Positions 54,359 through 62,223 of a stretch of DNA of 64,000 nt are shown piece by piece. The position numbers and the translations under genes are program-made. Position 1 is the stretch's first letter. The number at the start of each line of letters is the position of its first letter. Origin of the DNA: Streptomyces antimicrobicus (GTDB taxonomy: Bacteria; Actinomycetota; Actinomycetes; Streptomycetales; Streptomycetaceae); assembly GCF_020532625.1 (NCBI RefSeq), contig NZ_JAJAUY010000019.1, forward strand, positions 1 through 64,000, read 5' to 3'. Under the pieces are notes generated by a model. It saw only the letters and a program-made list of their open reading frames with translations. It searched no databases and was not told the DNA's origin.

Positions 54359-55549
54359 GTGCACCTCGAATACACGCCTGAGCAGCAGCGGTTGCGCGCC
54401 GAACTGCGCGCCTACTTCGCCGAGCTGGTGCCCGAGGACGTCTCCGCCCGCTACGGCGAACCGGCGGCGCAGAAGCGCTTCTACCGCGAGACCGTTCGCC
54501 GGCTCGGCGCCGACGGCTGGCTCGGGGTGGGCTGGCCCAAGGAGTTCGGCGGGCGCGGGATGTCCGCCATGGAGCAGTTCATCTTCTTCGACGAGGCCGC
54601 CCAGGCGGTCGTCCCGCTGCCGCTGATGGCCCTCAACACCGTCGGACCGACCCTCATGCAGTTCGGCACCGACGAGCAGAAGGCGTACTTCCTGCCCCGC
54701 ATCCTCTCCGGCGAGATCGACTTCGCCATCGGGTACAGCGAGCCCGGCGCCGGCACGGACCTGGCCGCCCTGACGTGCAGGGCGGTCCGCGAGGGCGACG
54801 AGGAGACCGGCACCTACGTCGTCAACGGACAGAAGATCTGGACCACCAACGGCGACACCGCCGACTGGGTCTGGCTCGCCGTGCGCACCGACCCCGAGGC
54901 GCCCGCCCACAAGGGCATCACCATGCTCCTGGTCCCCACCAGCGACCCCGGCTACAGCTGCACCGTCATCAACACCCTGGCCTCGCACGACACGACCGCC
55001 AGCTACTACGAGGACATCCGGGTGCCGGCCGGCCGCCGGGTGGGCCCGGAGAACAAGGGCTGGCGCCTGATCACCAACCAGCTCAACCACGAGCGCGTCA
55101 CCCTCGCCGCCCACGGCACCATGGCCGTACGCGCCCTGCACGACGTCCAGCGCTGGGCCGCGCGGACCAAGCTCGCCGACGGCCGACGGGTCATCGACCT
55201 CGGGTGGGTCCGCGGCCGGCTCGCCCGCGTCCACGCCCGCCTCGACGCCATGAAGCTGCTCAACTGGCAGATGGTCAACGCCGTCCAGTCCGGCACCCTC
55301 ACCCCGCAGGACGCCTCCGCCGTCAAGGTCTACGGCTCCGAGGCCCGCCGCGACGCGTATGCCTGGCTGATGGAGGTCGTGGCCGCCGCCGGCGCCCTGA
55401 AGGACGGCTCCGCCGGGGCCGTCCTCCACGGGGAACTCGAACGCGGCTACCGCAGCGCCGTCATCTTCACCTTCGGCGGCGGCAACAACGAGATCCAGCG
55501 CGAGATCATCTCCTGGCTGGGCCTGGGCATGCCCCGAGTCCGCCGCTGA
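54359..55549 (+). CDS. Acyl-CoA dehydrogenase
   Basis: A 396-residue flavoprotein of the acyl-CoA dehydrogenase family. FAIGYSEPGAGTDLAAL is the flavin/substrate segment of the middle domain, IWTTNGDTADWVWLAVRTD follows, and FGGGNNEIQREIISWLGLG is the C-terminal FAD contact. It starts with a GTG after GGAGGGG. The acyl substrate is unknown. It is probably a single gene: it lies 88 bases after the aldolase and its product has no link to sugar use. Confidence 0.92.
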   Translation: MHLEYTPEQQRLRAELRAYFAELVPEDVSARYGEPAAQKRFYRETVRRLGADGWLGVGWPKEFGGRGMSAMEQFIFFDEAAQAVVPLPLMALNTVGPTLMQFGTDEQKAYFLPRILSGEIDFAIGYSEPGAGTDLAALTCRAVREGDEETGTYVVNGQKIWTTNGDTADWVWLAVRTDPEAPAHKGITMLLVPTSDPGYSCTVINTLASHDTTASYYEDIRVPAGRRVGPENKGWRLITNQLNHERVTLAAHGTMAVRALHDVQRWAARTKLADGRRVIDLGWVRGRLARVHARLDAMKLLNWQMVNAVQSGTLTPQDASAVKVYGSEARRDAYAWLMEVVAAAGALKDGSAGAVLHGELERGYRSAVIFTFGGGNNEIQREIISWLGLGMPRVRR

Positions 55550-55586
55550 GCGCCTCCCCGGCGCCGGATCCGTGAACCCGGACCCC

Positions 55587-55645
55587 GATCCCGGACCGCG
55601 ATCCCGGACCCAGATCCCGAACCCTCGCTCGCACCCTCGCTCGCA
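55587..55645. repeat. Tandem 13-base and 12-base repeats
   Basis: Three 13-base units of the form GATCCCGGACCGC lie at 55587-55599, 55600-55612 and 55613-55625. Overlapping their end are two exact 12-base units CCCTCGCTCGCA (55622-55633 and 55634-55645). They sit just upstream of the micro-protein promoter region. Confidence 0.8.
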
Positions 55646-55662
55646 CCCGGACCGGCGACCGG

Positions 55663-55683
55663 TAGACTTGCAGAGTTATGCAA
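55663..55683 (+). promoter_or_regulatory. -10-like TAGACT with TTGCA-N6-TGCAA operator
   Basis: TTGCA (55668-55672) and TGCAA (55679-55683) form an inverted repeat with a 6-base centre. TAGACT (55663-55668) could be the -10 element, so the repeat would cover the transcription start of the small gene at 55722. The same architecture occurs at 56335-56350 upstream of the ArsR gene. Confidence 0.65.
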
Positions 55684-55721
55684 TTTGCTAGTTCGGGCGC
55701 ACCGCGCGGGGTCGTGGCGTC

Positions 55722-55880
55722 ATGACGGACAACCGCCCCGAGGAGGTCACGGCCGTGGAGCAGGAGAGCTGGAAGGAGAAGGGCGTCGCGTTGCGGGCCT
55801 TCTTCTACATCTTCGGCACGCACCTGTTCGCCGGGTTCGTGTGGCTGCTGTTCTACCTCGGGCAGCACGCCCAGAAGTGA
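55722..55880 (+). CDS. 52-residue membrane micro-protein, DUF6126-like
   Basis: The frame encodes MTDNRPEEVTAVEQESWKEK, then GVALRAFFYIFGTHLFAGFV and WLLFYLGQHAQK. A charged N-terminus leads to one membrane helix at about residues 25-47 and a short tail. The FFYIFGTHLFAGF core matches what I recall of the actinomycete DUF6126 family of small membrane proteins, function unknown. It lies next to an ArsR regulator and carries the same operator type, so it is probably under ArsR control. No strong ribosome site is visible. Confidence 0.75.
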   Translation: MTDNRPEEVTAVEQESWKEKGVALRAFFYIFGTHLFAGFVWLLFYLGQHAQK

Positions 55881-55899
55881 GGGCGCAACTGCGCCCCGC

Positions 55900-56235
55900 T
55901 CAGGTGTGGCGGCCGGCCTTGAGGTCGGCCAGGAGTTCGGCCTGGCCTTCCAGGACGCCGGAGAGGATGCCGCGGGCGACCCGCAGGAGCTCGGCGATCT
56001 GCGGGTGGGTGAGGCTGTAGAACACGTTCGAGCCCTCCCGGCGGGTGACCACCAGGTTGGCCTTGCGCAGGACGGCCAGCTGCTGGGAGAGGCTGGCGGC
56101 CTCCACCCCGACCTCGGGCAGCATCTCGGCGACCGCGTGCTCGCGCTGGGACAGGAGCTCCAGGACGCGGATGCGCACCGGGTGCCCCAGCGTCTTGAAG
56201 AACTCCGCCTTCAGCTGGTACAGCGGCGTGCTCAC
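55900..56235 (-). CDS. ArsR-family transcriptional regulator
   Basis: A 111-residue winged-helix protein starting VSTPLYQLKAEFFKTLGHPV, with the recognition helix in VEAASLSQQLAVLRKANLVV and the wing TRREGSNVFYSL. The metal-binding CVC motif of classical ArsR is absent, so the signal is probably not arsenic. GTG at 56235 has AGAGGTATCC before it; an ATG at 56262 would add nine residues. It converges with the micro-protein gene (19 bases between stops) and likely binds the two TTGCA-N6-TGCAA sites. Confidence 0.9.
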   Translation of the reverse strand: MSTPLYQLKAEFFKTLGHPVRIRVLELLSQREHAVAEMLPEVGVEAASLSQQLAVLRKANLVVTRREGSNVFYSLTHPQIAELLRVARGILSGVLEGQAELLADLKAGRHT

Positions 56236-56334
56236 CTGGATACCTCTGCCCTGATTGCCCATCTCGTCCACCCGGAACCGTTCCCGCGCCAGAGGCGTCC
56301 GTTCGCCCCTGGTCACACCTTGCGACCTCCACCA

Positions 56335-56350
56335 TTGCAGATCACTGCAA
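56335..56350 (-). promoter_or_regulatory. TTGCA-N6-TGCAA operator upstream of ArsR gene
   Basis: TTGCA (56335-56339), GATCAC, then TGCAA (56346-56350), 100 bases before the ArsR start. It is the same inverted repeat and spacing as at 55668-55683, consistent with autoregulation. Confidence 0.65.
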
Positions 56351-56527
56351 CCCGCGGTCCCGCGGGGCGCCCGCGAGCCGGCGACGAGCTCCTGGTGCGC
56401 GCGGGCGCCGCTCGGCCCCCGCGGCTGAGGCGGACGGCACGGGCGCGGTCGGCCCCAGGGTGCCGCGGAGGGCAGCACACGGCACGGGTCGGTCGCGGGA
56501 TGTGAACGAGGCCCGCATGCGGCACGG

Positions 56528-57022
56528 TCAGCCCCACGGCGCCGAGGAGGGCGGCGACGGTACGGCCTCCACCTGGAAGCCCGTGACCAGATCGGGCCGG
56601 ATCCGCACGGTGCCGGTCACCGGCTGCCCCACCCAGGGGCGCAGCGCGGCCGTGTACCGGTCGACGTCCCCGGGGTCGGCGACCGGGCGCGCGTAGCCGG
56701 TGACGACGACGCTCCAGCCCAGGTGGGTCTCGGGGTCGATCTGGTCCGCTTCGTAGGCCACCACCACGCCGGGGGCGTCCGTGGGCGCCGCCAGCGAGGC
56801 CAGGGCGCCGCCTCCGAGGACGCGGACGACGATGTCCTCGCCGTCGAGGAGGTGGTTCACCGGCCGGACGGCGGGCAGGGCGTCCTGCGTGAAGACGATG
56901 CGTCCCAGCGACACCGTGGCGAGCAGGCCCAGCGCCTCGGTCCTGTCCAGCTCGCGCATGTGCCGGGCGGCGGTCGTCCCGCCGGTCCCTCCGGCAGGCG
57001 GCCTCGGACGTTCCCCGGTCAT
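56528..57022 (-). CDS. Pyridoxamine 5'-phosphate oxidase-family protein
   Basis: A 164-residue split-barrel flavin-binding protein (MRELDRTEALGLLATVSLGR, then FTQDALPAVRPVNHLLDGE and GWSVVVTGYARPV). Such proteins bind FMN or F420, and relatives are members of mycobacterial dormancy (DosR) regulons. It follows the STAS gene by 28 bases on the same strand and probably shares its promoter. The substrate is unknown. Confidence 0.9.
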   Translation of the reverse strand: MTGERPRPPAGGTGGTTAARHMRELDRTEALGLLATVSLGRIVFTQDALPAVRPVNHLLDGEDIVVRVLGGGALASLAAPTDAPGVVVAYEADQIDPETHLGWSVVVTGYARPVADPGDVDRYTAALRPWVGQPVTGTVRIRPDLVTGFQVEAVPSPPSSAPWG

Positions 57023-57050
57023 GACGCGCCGTGCCCCGACTGGTCCGCGC

Positions 57051-57377
57051 TCATGAGACGACGAACGACAGGTGGCGGTCGGCGGCGAGCACCCGGATGG
57101 ACTTGACCACCAGCGGCGGCACCCCGCTCAGCAGGAGCCGTGTCCCTCCCGCCCGGCAGTGGCGGTCGAGACGGGTCAGCAGGTCGATGCCGGCGCTGTC
57201 GCAGAACGTCAGCCCGCGCAGGTCGAGGACGAGGCGCGGGTGTCCGCAGGCCGCGACGGCGCGCAGGCTCGGCCCCACCTGTCCGGCCGTGTGGAAGTCG
57301 AGCTCCCCCGCGAGGGCGATCCGCAGCTCGCGGTCGTCCCGGGCCACGGTGGTGAGGTCGATCAACGTGGTCGTCAT
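57051..57377 (-). CDS. STAS-domain anti-anti-sigma factor
   Basis: A 108-residue SpoIIAA/RsbV-like protein. The phosphorylatable serine is S61 in LRGLTFCDSAGIDLL. GGAGGATGCC precedes the ATG at 57377. In partner switching it would be phosphorylated by an anti-sigma kinase and dephosphorylated by a SpoIIE-type phosphatase; two such phosphatases lie elsewhere in the window, but no kinase adjoins this gene. It is first in a STAS-PPOX pair. Confidence 0.92.
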   Translation of the reverse strand: MTTTLIDLTTVARDDRELRIALAGELDFHTAGQVGPSLRAVAACGHPRLVLDLRGLTFCDSAGIDLLTRLDRHCRAGGTRLLLSGVPPLVVKSIRVLAADRHLSFVVS

Positions 57378-57458
57378 GGCATCCTCCGCGTCGCGTGCGG
57401 CTCCGTGGAGTCGCGCCGTTCCCGTCCGCACCAGTCCATCCGCTGCCACCCGTACGGG

Positions 57459-57479
57459 CGAGGGCCGGGCAGGCCCTCG
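57459..57479. promoter_or_regulatory. Palindrome CGAGGGCC-N5-GGCCCTCG
   Basis: A perfect inverted repeat with 8-base arms and a GGGCA centre, upstream of the STAS gene and four bases from the DosR-like box. It may be a second regulator site or part of a double site. Confidence 0.5.
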
Positions 57480-57483
57480 GCGG

Positions 57484-57497
57484 GGGCCGAAGGTCCC
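57484..57497. promoter_or_regulatory. DosR-like box A, GGGCCGAAGGTCCC
   Basis: This 14-base partly symmetric box is 106 bases before the STAS start. It matches the box at 58815 at 13 of 14 positions and the mycobacterial DosR core GGGACTWWAGTCCC at about 10. A DosR-like response regulator is encoded 4 kb away. Confidence 0.55.
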
Positions 57498-57604
57498 TCG
57501 TCGGGCAGCCGGCCGGTCGGCGGCCGCGTCCGGCCCTGCCCGTCCTTCCCGGTGGCCGCGCCCGTCCCTGCCGGTGGCTGCGCCCCTGACCGCCGGGGTG
57601 TGTC

Positions 57605-57688
57605 ATGACAGGCGGCGGTGCCTCCTTCCCCGCGCAGGAGCCCGTCCGGGTGTTCCTGCTCGACGACCACGAGGTCGTCCGGCCCTGA
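57605..57688 (+). pseudogene. Truncated response regulator (first 27 codons)
   Basis: The frame reads MTGGGASFPAQEPVRVFLL then DDHEVVRP and a stop. From [14 protein letters not shown] it matches the start of the intact DosR-like regulator at 61361-62062, with nearly identical DNA over about 45 bases. It then breaks off at CCGGCCCTGA, before the phospho-accepting aspartate. The rest of the receiver and the LuxR domain are gone; the terminator of the stress protein gene lies beyond. It is a remnant of a second regulator copy. Confidence 0.8.
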
Positions 57689-57737
57689 CCCCGCCCGGCC
57701 GGCACCCGGTTCCCCCGGCGGGGTAGGAAGGGCCCAC

Positions 57738-57787
57738 GGGTGGGGCCGGGCGGTCCGCGCCGCCGCGGTGGCTGCCCGGCCCCACCC
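57738..57787 (-). terminator. Strong hairpin after the universal stress protein gene
   Basis: GGGTGGGGCCGGGC (57738-57751) and GCCCGGCCCCACCC (57774-57787) form a perfect 14-base stem with a 22-base loop that can fold further. It begins 12 bases downstream of the stop at 57800, as expected for a terminator on the minus strand. Confidence 0.75.
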
Positions 57788-57799
57788 GCGGGTGCCGCC

Positions 57800-58693
57800 T
57801 CAGAGGTGCGGCACGACCGCGACGGGGCACTGCGCGTGGTGGAGGACCGCGTGGGCCACCGACCCGATCCGGGGCCCCAGTGCCGACTTGCGGATCTGCC
57901 GGCCGACGACGACCAGCTGGGCGTCCGCGGCGGCGGACAGCAGCACCTGGCCCGCGCTGCCCATCTCCACGTGCGTGACGACGTCCACCTCGGGCCACCG
58001 CGTCCGCCACGGCTCCAGCGCCTGCTCCAGGGCGGCCTGCTCGAAGGGTTCCAGTCCGCCGAACCGGTCCGCGGCCCACATCGATCCGGGGCTGTAGCCG
58101 TAGACCGGGGGCAGGTTCCAGGCCCGCACCACGCGCAGGGTCGCCTTGCGCGCCGAGGCCGTCTCGAAGGCGAAGCGCAGCACGTCGGCGGATTCCTCCA
58201 CGCCGCCGTGCTGGCCGACGACCACCTCGCCCCGGTCCTCGCCCTCGCCCTCGCCGGCCCCGGGCACCGCCCCGCCGTGCGGGGCGCGGACGGAGACGAC
58301 CGGGCAGGTGGCGGCGGCGATCAGCTGCTGCCCGTACGAGCCGAGCAGGAAGCCGGCCAGCGCGCCGTGCCCGCGGGTGCCGATCACCAGCATCTCGGCG
58401 TCCTCGGCGGCTCGCAGCAGGCCCGGCACGGGGACGTCCGGCACCACCTCGGTGGTGAGGGAGAGCCCCGGACGGCGGCGGGTGAGCTCGCTCCGCGTCT
58501 CCTCCAGGATCTCCTGGGCCCGGCGGGCCTCGACGTCGCGCTCCTGGACGACGGGGACGGCGAGCGGCTGCCACGACCAGGCGTGGACCACGTGCACACG
58601 CAGGTCCCGGCGCAGGGCTTCCCGAGCCGCCCAGTCGGCCGCGGCCCGGCTTTCGGGGGAGCCGTCCACGCCGACGACGAGGGTGCGCTTCAC
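57800..58693 (-). CDS. Universal stress protein, tandem UspA domains
   Basis: A 297-residue protein with two Usp folds. The first (1-~145) begins KRTLVVGVDGSPESRAA and has the ATP-binding GTRGHGALAGFLLGSYG motif. The second (~160-297) ends VVVGRQIRKSALGPRIGSVA with a similar but less perfect motif. Two-domain Usp proteins are typical members of dormancy regulons. The GTG at 58693 follows GGAGGACAG. It is divergent from phosphoketolase and may share box B. Confidence 0.93.
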   Translation of the reverse strand: MKRTLVVGVDGSPESRAAADWAAREALRRDLRVHVVHAWSWQPLAVPVVQERDVEARRAQEILEETRSELTRRRPGLSLTTEVVPDVPVPGLLRAAEDAEMLVIGTRGHGALAGFLLGSYGQQLIAAATCPVVSVRAPHGGAVPGAGEGEGEDRGEVVVGQHGGVEESADVLRFAFETASARKATLRVVRAWNLPPVYGYSPGSMWAADRFGGLEPFEQAALEQALEPWRTRWPEVDVVTHVEMGSAGQVLLSAAADAQLVVVGRQIRKSALGPRIGSVAHAVLHHAQCPVAVVPHL

Positions 58694-58742
58694 AGGTCTG
58701 TCCTCCGTACTGCTGCAGGAGCATCGGGGTCGAGGTGCGGAC

Positions 58743-58777
58743 GGTGGCGCCGGCCGGGGGAAGCACCGGGCGCCACC
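58743..58777. promoter_or_regulatory. Inverted repeat in the Usp/phosphoketolase control region
   Basis: GGTGGCGCC (58743-58751) and GGCGCCACC (58769-58777) are perfect 9-base arms with a 17-base spacer, in the Usp 5' region. It may be a leader hairpin or a second regulator site. Confidence 0.45.
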
Positions 58778-58814
58778 GGGATTCACCTTCCCCGGGCCGG
58801 GCAGGCGGGCGACA

Positions 58815-58828
58815 GGGCCGACGGTCCC
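58815..58828. promoter_or_regulatory. DosR-like box B, GGGCCGACGGTCCC
   Basis: A 14-base box, 105 bases before the phosphoketolase start and 121 before the divergent stress protein start. It differs from box A by one base. A similar but shorter AGGGCCGGTCCT follows at once (from 58835), so the site may be double. Confidence 0.58.
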
Positions 58829-58933
58829 TCCCCGAGGGCCGGTCCTCCCCTGGCGGCCACGGGCCGGCGGCACGAGGGTGTCGGTATCGGCTCAGTCGAC
58901 GAACGTCCCTGACCCACACCCGCAGGAGCGGAC

Positions 58934-61303
58934 ATGACCGCGTTGACCGCCCACTCGCTCTCCGAGCTGGACGCCCACTGGCGCGCCGCCAACTACCTGG
59001 CGGTCGGCCAGATCTACCTCCTGGACAACCCGCTGCTGACCGAACCGCTCCGCCCGGAGCACATCAAGCCGCGGCTGCTCGGCCACTGGGGCACCTCGCC
59101 CGGCCTGAACCTGGTGCACACCCACCTCAACCGCGTGATCAAGGAGCGGTCGCTGGAGGTCCTGTGCGTCTGGGGGCCCGGGCACGGCGGCCCCGCCGTC
59201 CTGGCCAACTCCTGGCTGGAGGGGACGTACAGCGAGACCTATCCGGACGTGCCCCGCGACGCCGACGGCATGGCCAGGCTGTTCCGGCAGTTCTCCTTCC
59301 CCGGCGGTGTGCCCAGCCACGTGGCGCCGCAGACCCCCGGCTCCATCCACGAGGGCGGCGAGCTCGGATACGCCCTCGCCCACGCCTACGGCGCCGCCTT
59401 CGACCACCCCGGGCTGCTCGTCGCCTGCGTCATCGGGGACGGCGAGGCGGAGACCGGACCGCTGGCCGCGTCGTGGCACGCCAACAAGTTCCTGGACCCG
59501 GTCCACGACGGCGCCGTCCTGCCCGTCCTGCACCTCAACGGGTACAAGATCGCCAACCCGACGGTGCTGTCCCGGATCCCCGAGGCCGAGCTCGACGCGC
59601 TGCTGCGCGGCTACGGCCACGAACCGCTGTACGTGAGCGGCAGCGACCCCGCCCTGGTCCACCGGTCCATGGCCCGCGCGATGGACCAGGCGCTGGCCCG
59701 CGTGGCGGAGATCCAGGCCGAGGCGCGGACGGCGGGCAGCGGCCCGGGACGGGAGTACCCCCGCTGGCCGATGATCGTGCTGCGCACGCCGAAGGGCTGG
59801 ACGGGGCCCCGGAGCGTCGACGGCGACCCGGTCGAGGGCACCTGGCGCTCCCACCAGGTCCCGCTCGCCGCCGTCCGCGAGGACCCCGCGCACCTGCGGC
59901 AACTGGAGAACTGGCTGCGCTCGTACCGGCCGCAGGAGCTCTTCGACGCCGACGGCCGTCCGGTGCCGCAGGTCCTGGCGTGCGTCCCGGAGGGCGACCG
60001 CCGCCTGGGCGCCGTACCGTACGCGAACGGCGGGCGGCTGCTGCGGCCGCTGCCGCCGACCCCGCCCGAGGCGCACGCCGTCCCCGTGGACAAGCCGGGC
60101 GGCACCCGGCACGAACCGACCCGCGTGCTCGGGCAGTTCCTCGGCCGGATCATGCAGGACACGGCCGCCTGCAGGGACTTCAGGGTCGTCGGGCCCGACG
60201 AGACCGCCTCGAACCGGCTGGACGACCTGTACGACGCCACCGGCAAGGCGTGGCAGGCCCTCACCGAGGCCACCGACCGGAACCTGTCCCGGGACGGCCG
60301 GGTGATGGAGATCCTGTCCGAACACGTCTGCCAGGGCTGGCTGGAGGGCTACCTGCTGACCGGCCGCCACGGTCTGTTCTCCACCTACGAGGCGTTCGCG
60401 CACATCGTCGACTCCATGGTCGGTCAGCACATCAAGTGGCTGAAGACCTCGCGAGAACTGTCCTGGCGGGCACCGATCGCCTCCCTCAACTACCTGCTCA
60501 CCTCGCACGTCTGGCGCCAGGACAACAACGGCTTCTCCCACCAGGACCCCGGCTTCGTCGACCACGTCCTCAACAAGAGCCCCGAGGTCGTGCGGGTCTA
60601 CCTGCCGCCGGACGCCAACACGCTGCTGGCCGTGGCCGACCACGCCCTGCGCAGCCGCGACCGGGTCAACGTGATCGTCGCCGGCAAACAGCCCTGCTTC
60701 GACTGGCTGTCGTTCGAAGACGCCCGCGCCCACGTGGAGCGCGGCGCCGGCGTCTGGGAATGGGCCGGCACCGACGACGGCTCCCGCCCACCGGACGTCG
60801 TCCTCGCGTGCGCCGGCGACGTGCCCACCCTGGAGGTGCTCGCGGCCGCCGCCCTGCTCCGCCAGCACCTGCCCTCGCTCGCCGTCCGCGTCGTCAACGT
60901 CGTCGACATCGCCCGCCTCATGCCCCACGAGGAACACCCGCACGGCATGACGGACGCCGCGTACGACGGCCTCCTCACCACCGACCGGCCGGTGATCTTC
61001 GCCTACCACGGCTACCCGTGGCTGATCCACCGCCTCGCCTACCGCCGCGGCGGCCACTCCCAGCTGCACGTGCGCGGGTACAAGGAGTCGGGCACCACCA
61101 CGACCCCGTTCGACATGGTGGTCCGCAACGACATGGACCGCTACCGCCTGGTCATGGACGTCATCGACCGCGTCCCCGGCCTCGCGGACCGCGCCGGGGA
61201 ACTGCGCCGGGCCATGGCCGACCAGCGCGCCCGCCACCACGACTGGATCCGCGCCCACGGCACCGACCTGCCGGAGGTCGCCGACTGGTCCTGGCCCGCC
61301 TGA
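58934..61303 (+). CDS. xfp: Phosphoketolase (xylulose-5-P/fructose-6-P)
   Basis: A 789-residue thiamine-diphosphate enzyme that splits xylulose 5-phosphate, and perhaps fructose 6-phosphate, to acetyl phosphate plus a triose or tetrose phosphate. Visible signatures are [17 protein letters not shown] at 81-97, [15 protein letters not shown] at 137-151 and the TPP motif GDGEAETG at 168-175. Length matches the family. CAGGAGCGGAC precedes the ATG. It gives acetyl phosphate for ATP without oxygen, suiting a low-oxygen or starvation set with the neighbouring stress genes. Its stop lies inside a 28-base tandem duplication. Confidence 0.95.
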   Translation: MTALTAHSLSELDAHWRAANYLAVGQIYLLDNPLLTEPLRPEHIKPRLLGHWGTSPGLNLVHTHLNRVIKERSLEVLCVWGPGHGGPAVLANSWLEGTYSETYPDVPRDADGMARLFRQFSFPGGVPSHVAPQTPGSIHEGGELGYALAHAYGAAFDHPGLLVACVIGDGEAETGPLAASWHANKFLDPVHDGAVLPVLHLNGYKIANPTVLSRIPEAELDALLRGYGHEPLYVSGSDPALVHRSMARAMDQALARVAEIQAEARTAGSGPGREYPRWPMIVLRTPKGWTGPRSVDGDPVEGTWRSHQVPLAAVREDPAHLRQLENWLRSYRPQELFDADGRPVPQVLACVPEGDRRLGAVPYANGGRLLRPLPPTPPEAHAVPVDKPGGTRHEPTRVLGQFLGRIMQDTAACRDFRVVGPDETASNRLDDLYDATGKAWQALTEATDRNLSRDGRVMEILSEHVCQGWLEGYLLTGRHGLFSTYEAFAHIVDSMVGQHIKWLKTSRELSWRAPIASLNYLLTSHVWRQDNNGFSHQDPGFVDHVLNKSPEVVRVYLPPDANTLLAVADHALRSRDRVNVIVAGKQPCFDWLSFEDARAHVERGAGVWEWAGTDDGSRPPDVVLACAGDVPTLEVLAAAALLRQHLPSLAVRVVNVVDIARLMPHEEHPHGMTDAAYDGLLTTDRPVIFAYHGYPWLIHRLAYRRGGHSQLHVRGYKESGTTTTPFDMVVRNDMDRYRLVMDVIDRVPGLADRAGELRRAMADQRARHHDWIRAHGTDLPEVADWSWPA

Positions 61304-61338
61304 TCCCGGTGACTGGTCCTGGCCCGCCTGATCCCGGT
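61283..61338. repeat. Perfect 28-base tandem duplication across the xfp stop
   Basis: A 28-base unit starting GACTGGTCCTGGCCCGCC (61283-61310) is repeated exactly at 61311-61338. The first copy encodes the last residues DWSWPA and the stop codon; the second is downstream. Perfect identity suggests a recent slippage event. Confidence 0.95.
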
Positions 61339-61360
61339 ACCGCTCAGGGCCGCGGTGTCC

Positions 61361-62062
61361 TCACGGCTCGCTCCGGCCGCCGTGGTCCTGGTCGCGGATC
61401 TGCGCGGCGATCACCGCCGCCTGGACCCGGCGCTCCACACCGAGCTTGCCCAGGAGCCGGGAGATGTGGTTCTTGACGGTCTTCTCCGACAGGTACAGCC
61501 GCTTGGCGATCTGCCGGTTGGTGAGCCCCTCGCCGATCAGTTCCAGCACGGCCCGCTCCCGCTCCGTCAGACCCGTCAGGCGGGCGTCCTCCGGTTCCTT
61601 CGCCCCTTCCGGGGCGCGCAAGGAGCGCATCAGGCGGGCGGTCGTGGCCGGGTCCAGCATGGACTGCCCCGTGGCGACCGTGCGCACGGCGGAGACCAGG
61701 TCGGAACCCTTGATCTGCTTCAGCACGTAGCCCGCCGCCCCCGCCATGATCGCGTCCAGCAGGGCGTCCTCGTCGTCGAAGGACGTCAGCATCAGGCAGG
61801 CCAGGCCCGGCATGTGGGAGCGCAGCTCGCGGCAGACGGTGATGCCGTCGCCGTCGGGCAGTCGCACGTCGAGCACGGCGACGTCCGGGCGCAGCGCCGG
61901 CCCGCGGGCCAGCGCCTGCTCGGCCGTGCCCGCCTCACCCACGACCGTGATGCCGGGCTCGGCGTCGAGGAGGTCCCGCAGGCCGCGCCGGACCACCTCG
62001 TGGTCGTCGAGGAGGAACACCCTGACCGGTGCCTCCGGGGAGACGTTCGCGTGCTCGGACAT
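61361..62062 (-). CDS. DosR/DevR-like NarL-family response regulator
   Basis: A 233-residue two-domain regulator. The receiver (13-~130) begins [20 protein letters not shown], with phospho-acceptor D65 in [13 protein letters not shown] and the signalling lysine in YVLKQIKG. The LuxR-type HTH is at about 168-225 ([20 protein letters not shown], then [15 protein letters not shown]). The sequence closely follows mycobacterial DevR/DosR, including the C-terminal AAV helix. No sensor kinase adjoins it in the window. The likely regulon includes the genes behind boxes A and B. Confidence 0.93.
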   Translation of the reverse strand: MSEHANVSPEAPVRVFLLDDHEVVRRGLRDLLDAEPGITVVGEAGTAEQALARGPALRPDVAVLDVRLPDGDGITVCRELRSHMPGLACLMLTSFDDEDALLDAIMAGAAGYVLKQIKGSDLVSAVRTVATGQSMLDPATTARLMRSLRAPEGAKEPEDARLTGLTERERAVLELIGEGLTNRQIAKRLYLSEKTVKNHISRLLGKLGVERRVQAAVIAAQIRDQDHGGRSEP

Positions 62063-62085
62063 GATCGCCCCTGGTGTCGGTTCGC

Positions 62086-62129
62086 GCGGTGCGCTTCCCT
62101 CCGCATTGTCCCAGGAGGGCGCGCACCGC
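62086..62129 (-). terminator. Nested hairpin between UvrA-like and regulator genes
   Basis: Outer arms GCGGTGCGC (62086-62094) and GCGCACCGC (62121-62129) enclose inner arms CCCTCC (62097-62102) and GGAGGG (62114-62119), with an 11-base loop. It lies 95 bases after the UvrA-like stop and 24 before the regulator start, so it may terminate the first gene or structure the regulator leader. Confidence 0.6.
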
Positions 62130-62135
62130 ACCCCA

Positions 62136-62145
62136 TGACCGGTCA
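62136..62145. promoter_or_regulatory. Short palindrome TGACCGGTCA
   Basis: A perfect 10-base palindrome upstream of the DosR-like regulator. It is short and could be chance; noted as a possible operator because it is in the control region. Confidence 0.25.
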
Positions 62146-62223
62146 CGGTGGTTCCGGCCGCGCGGCGGCTGCGCGAGGGGTGGGAGCGCGCCCTGCGGCG
62201 CGTGCAGGTCGCGCCGCGTGCCG

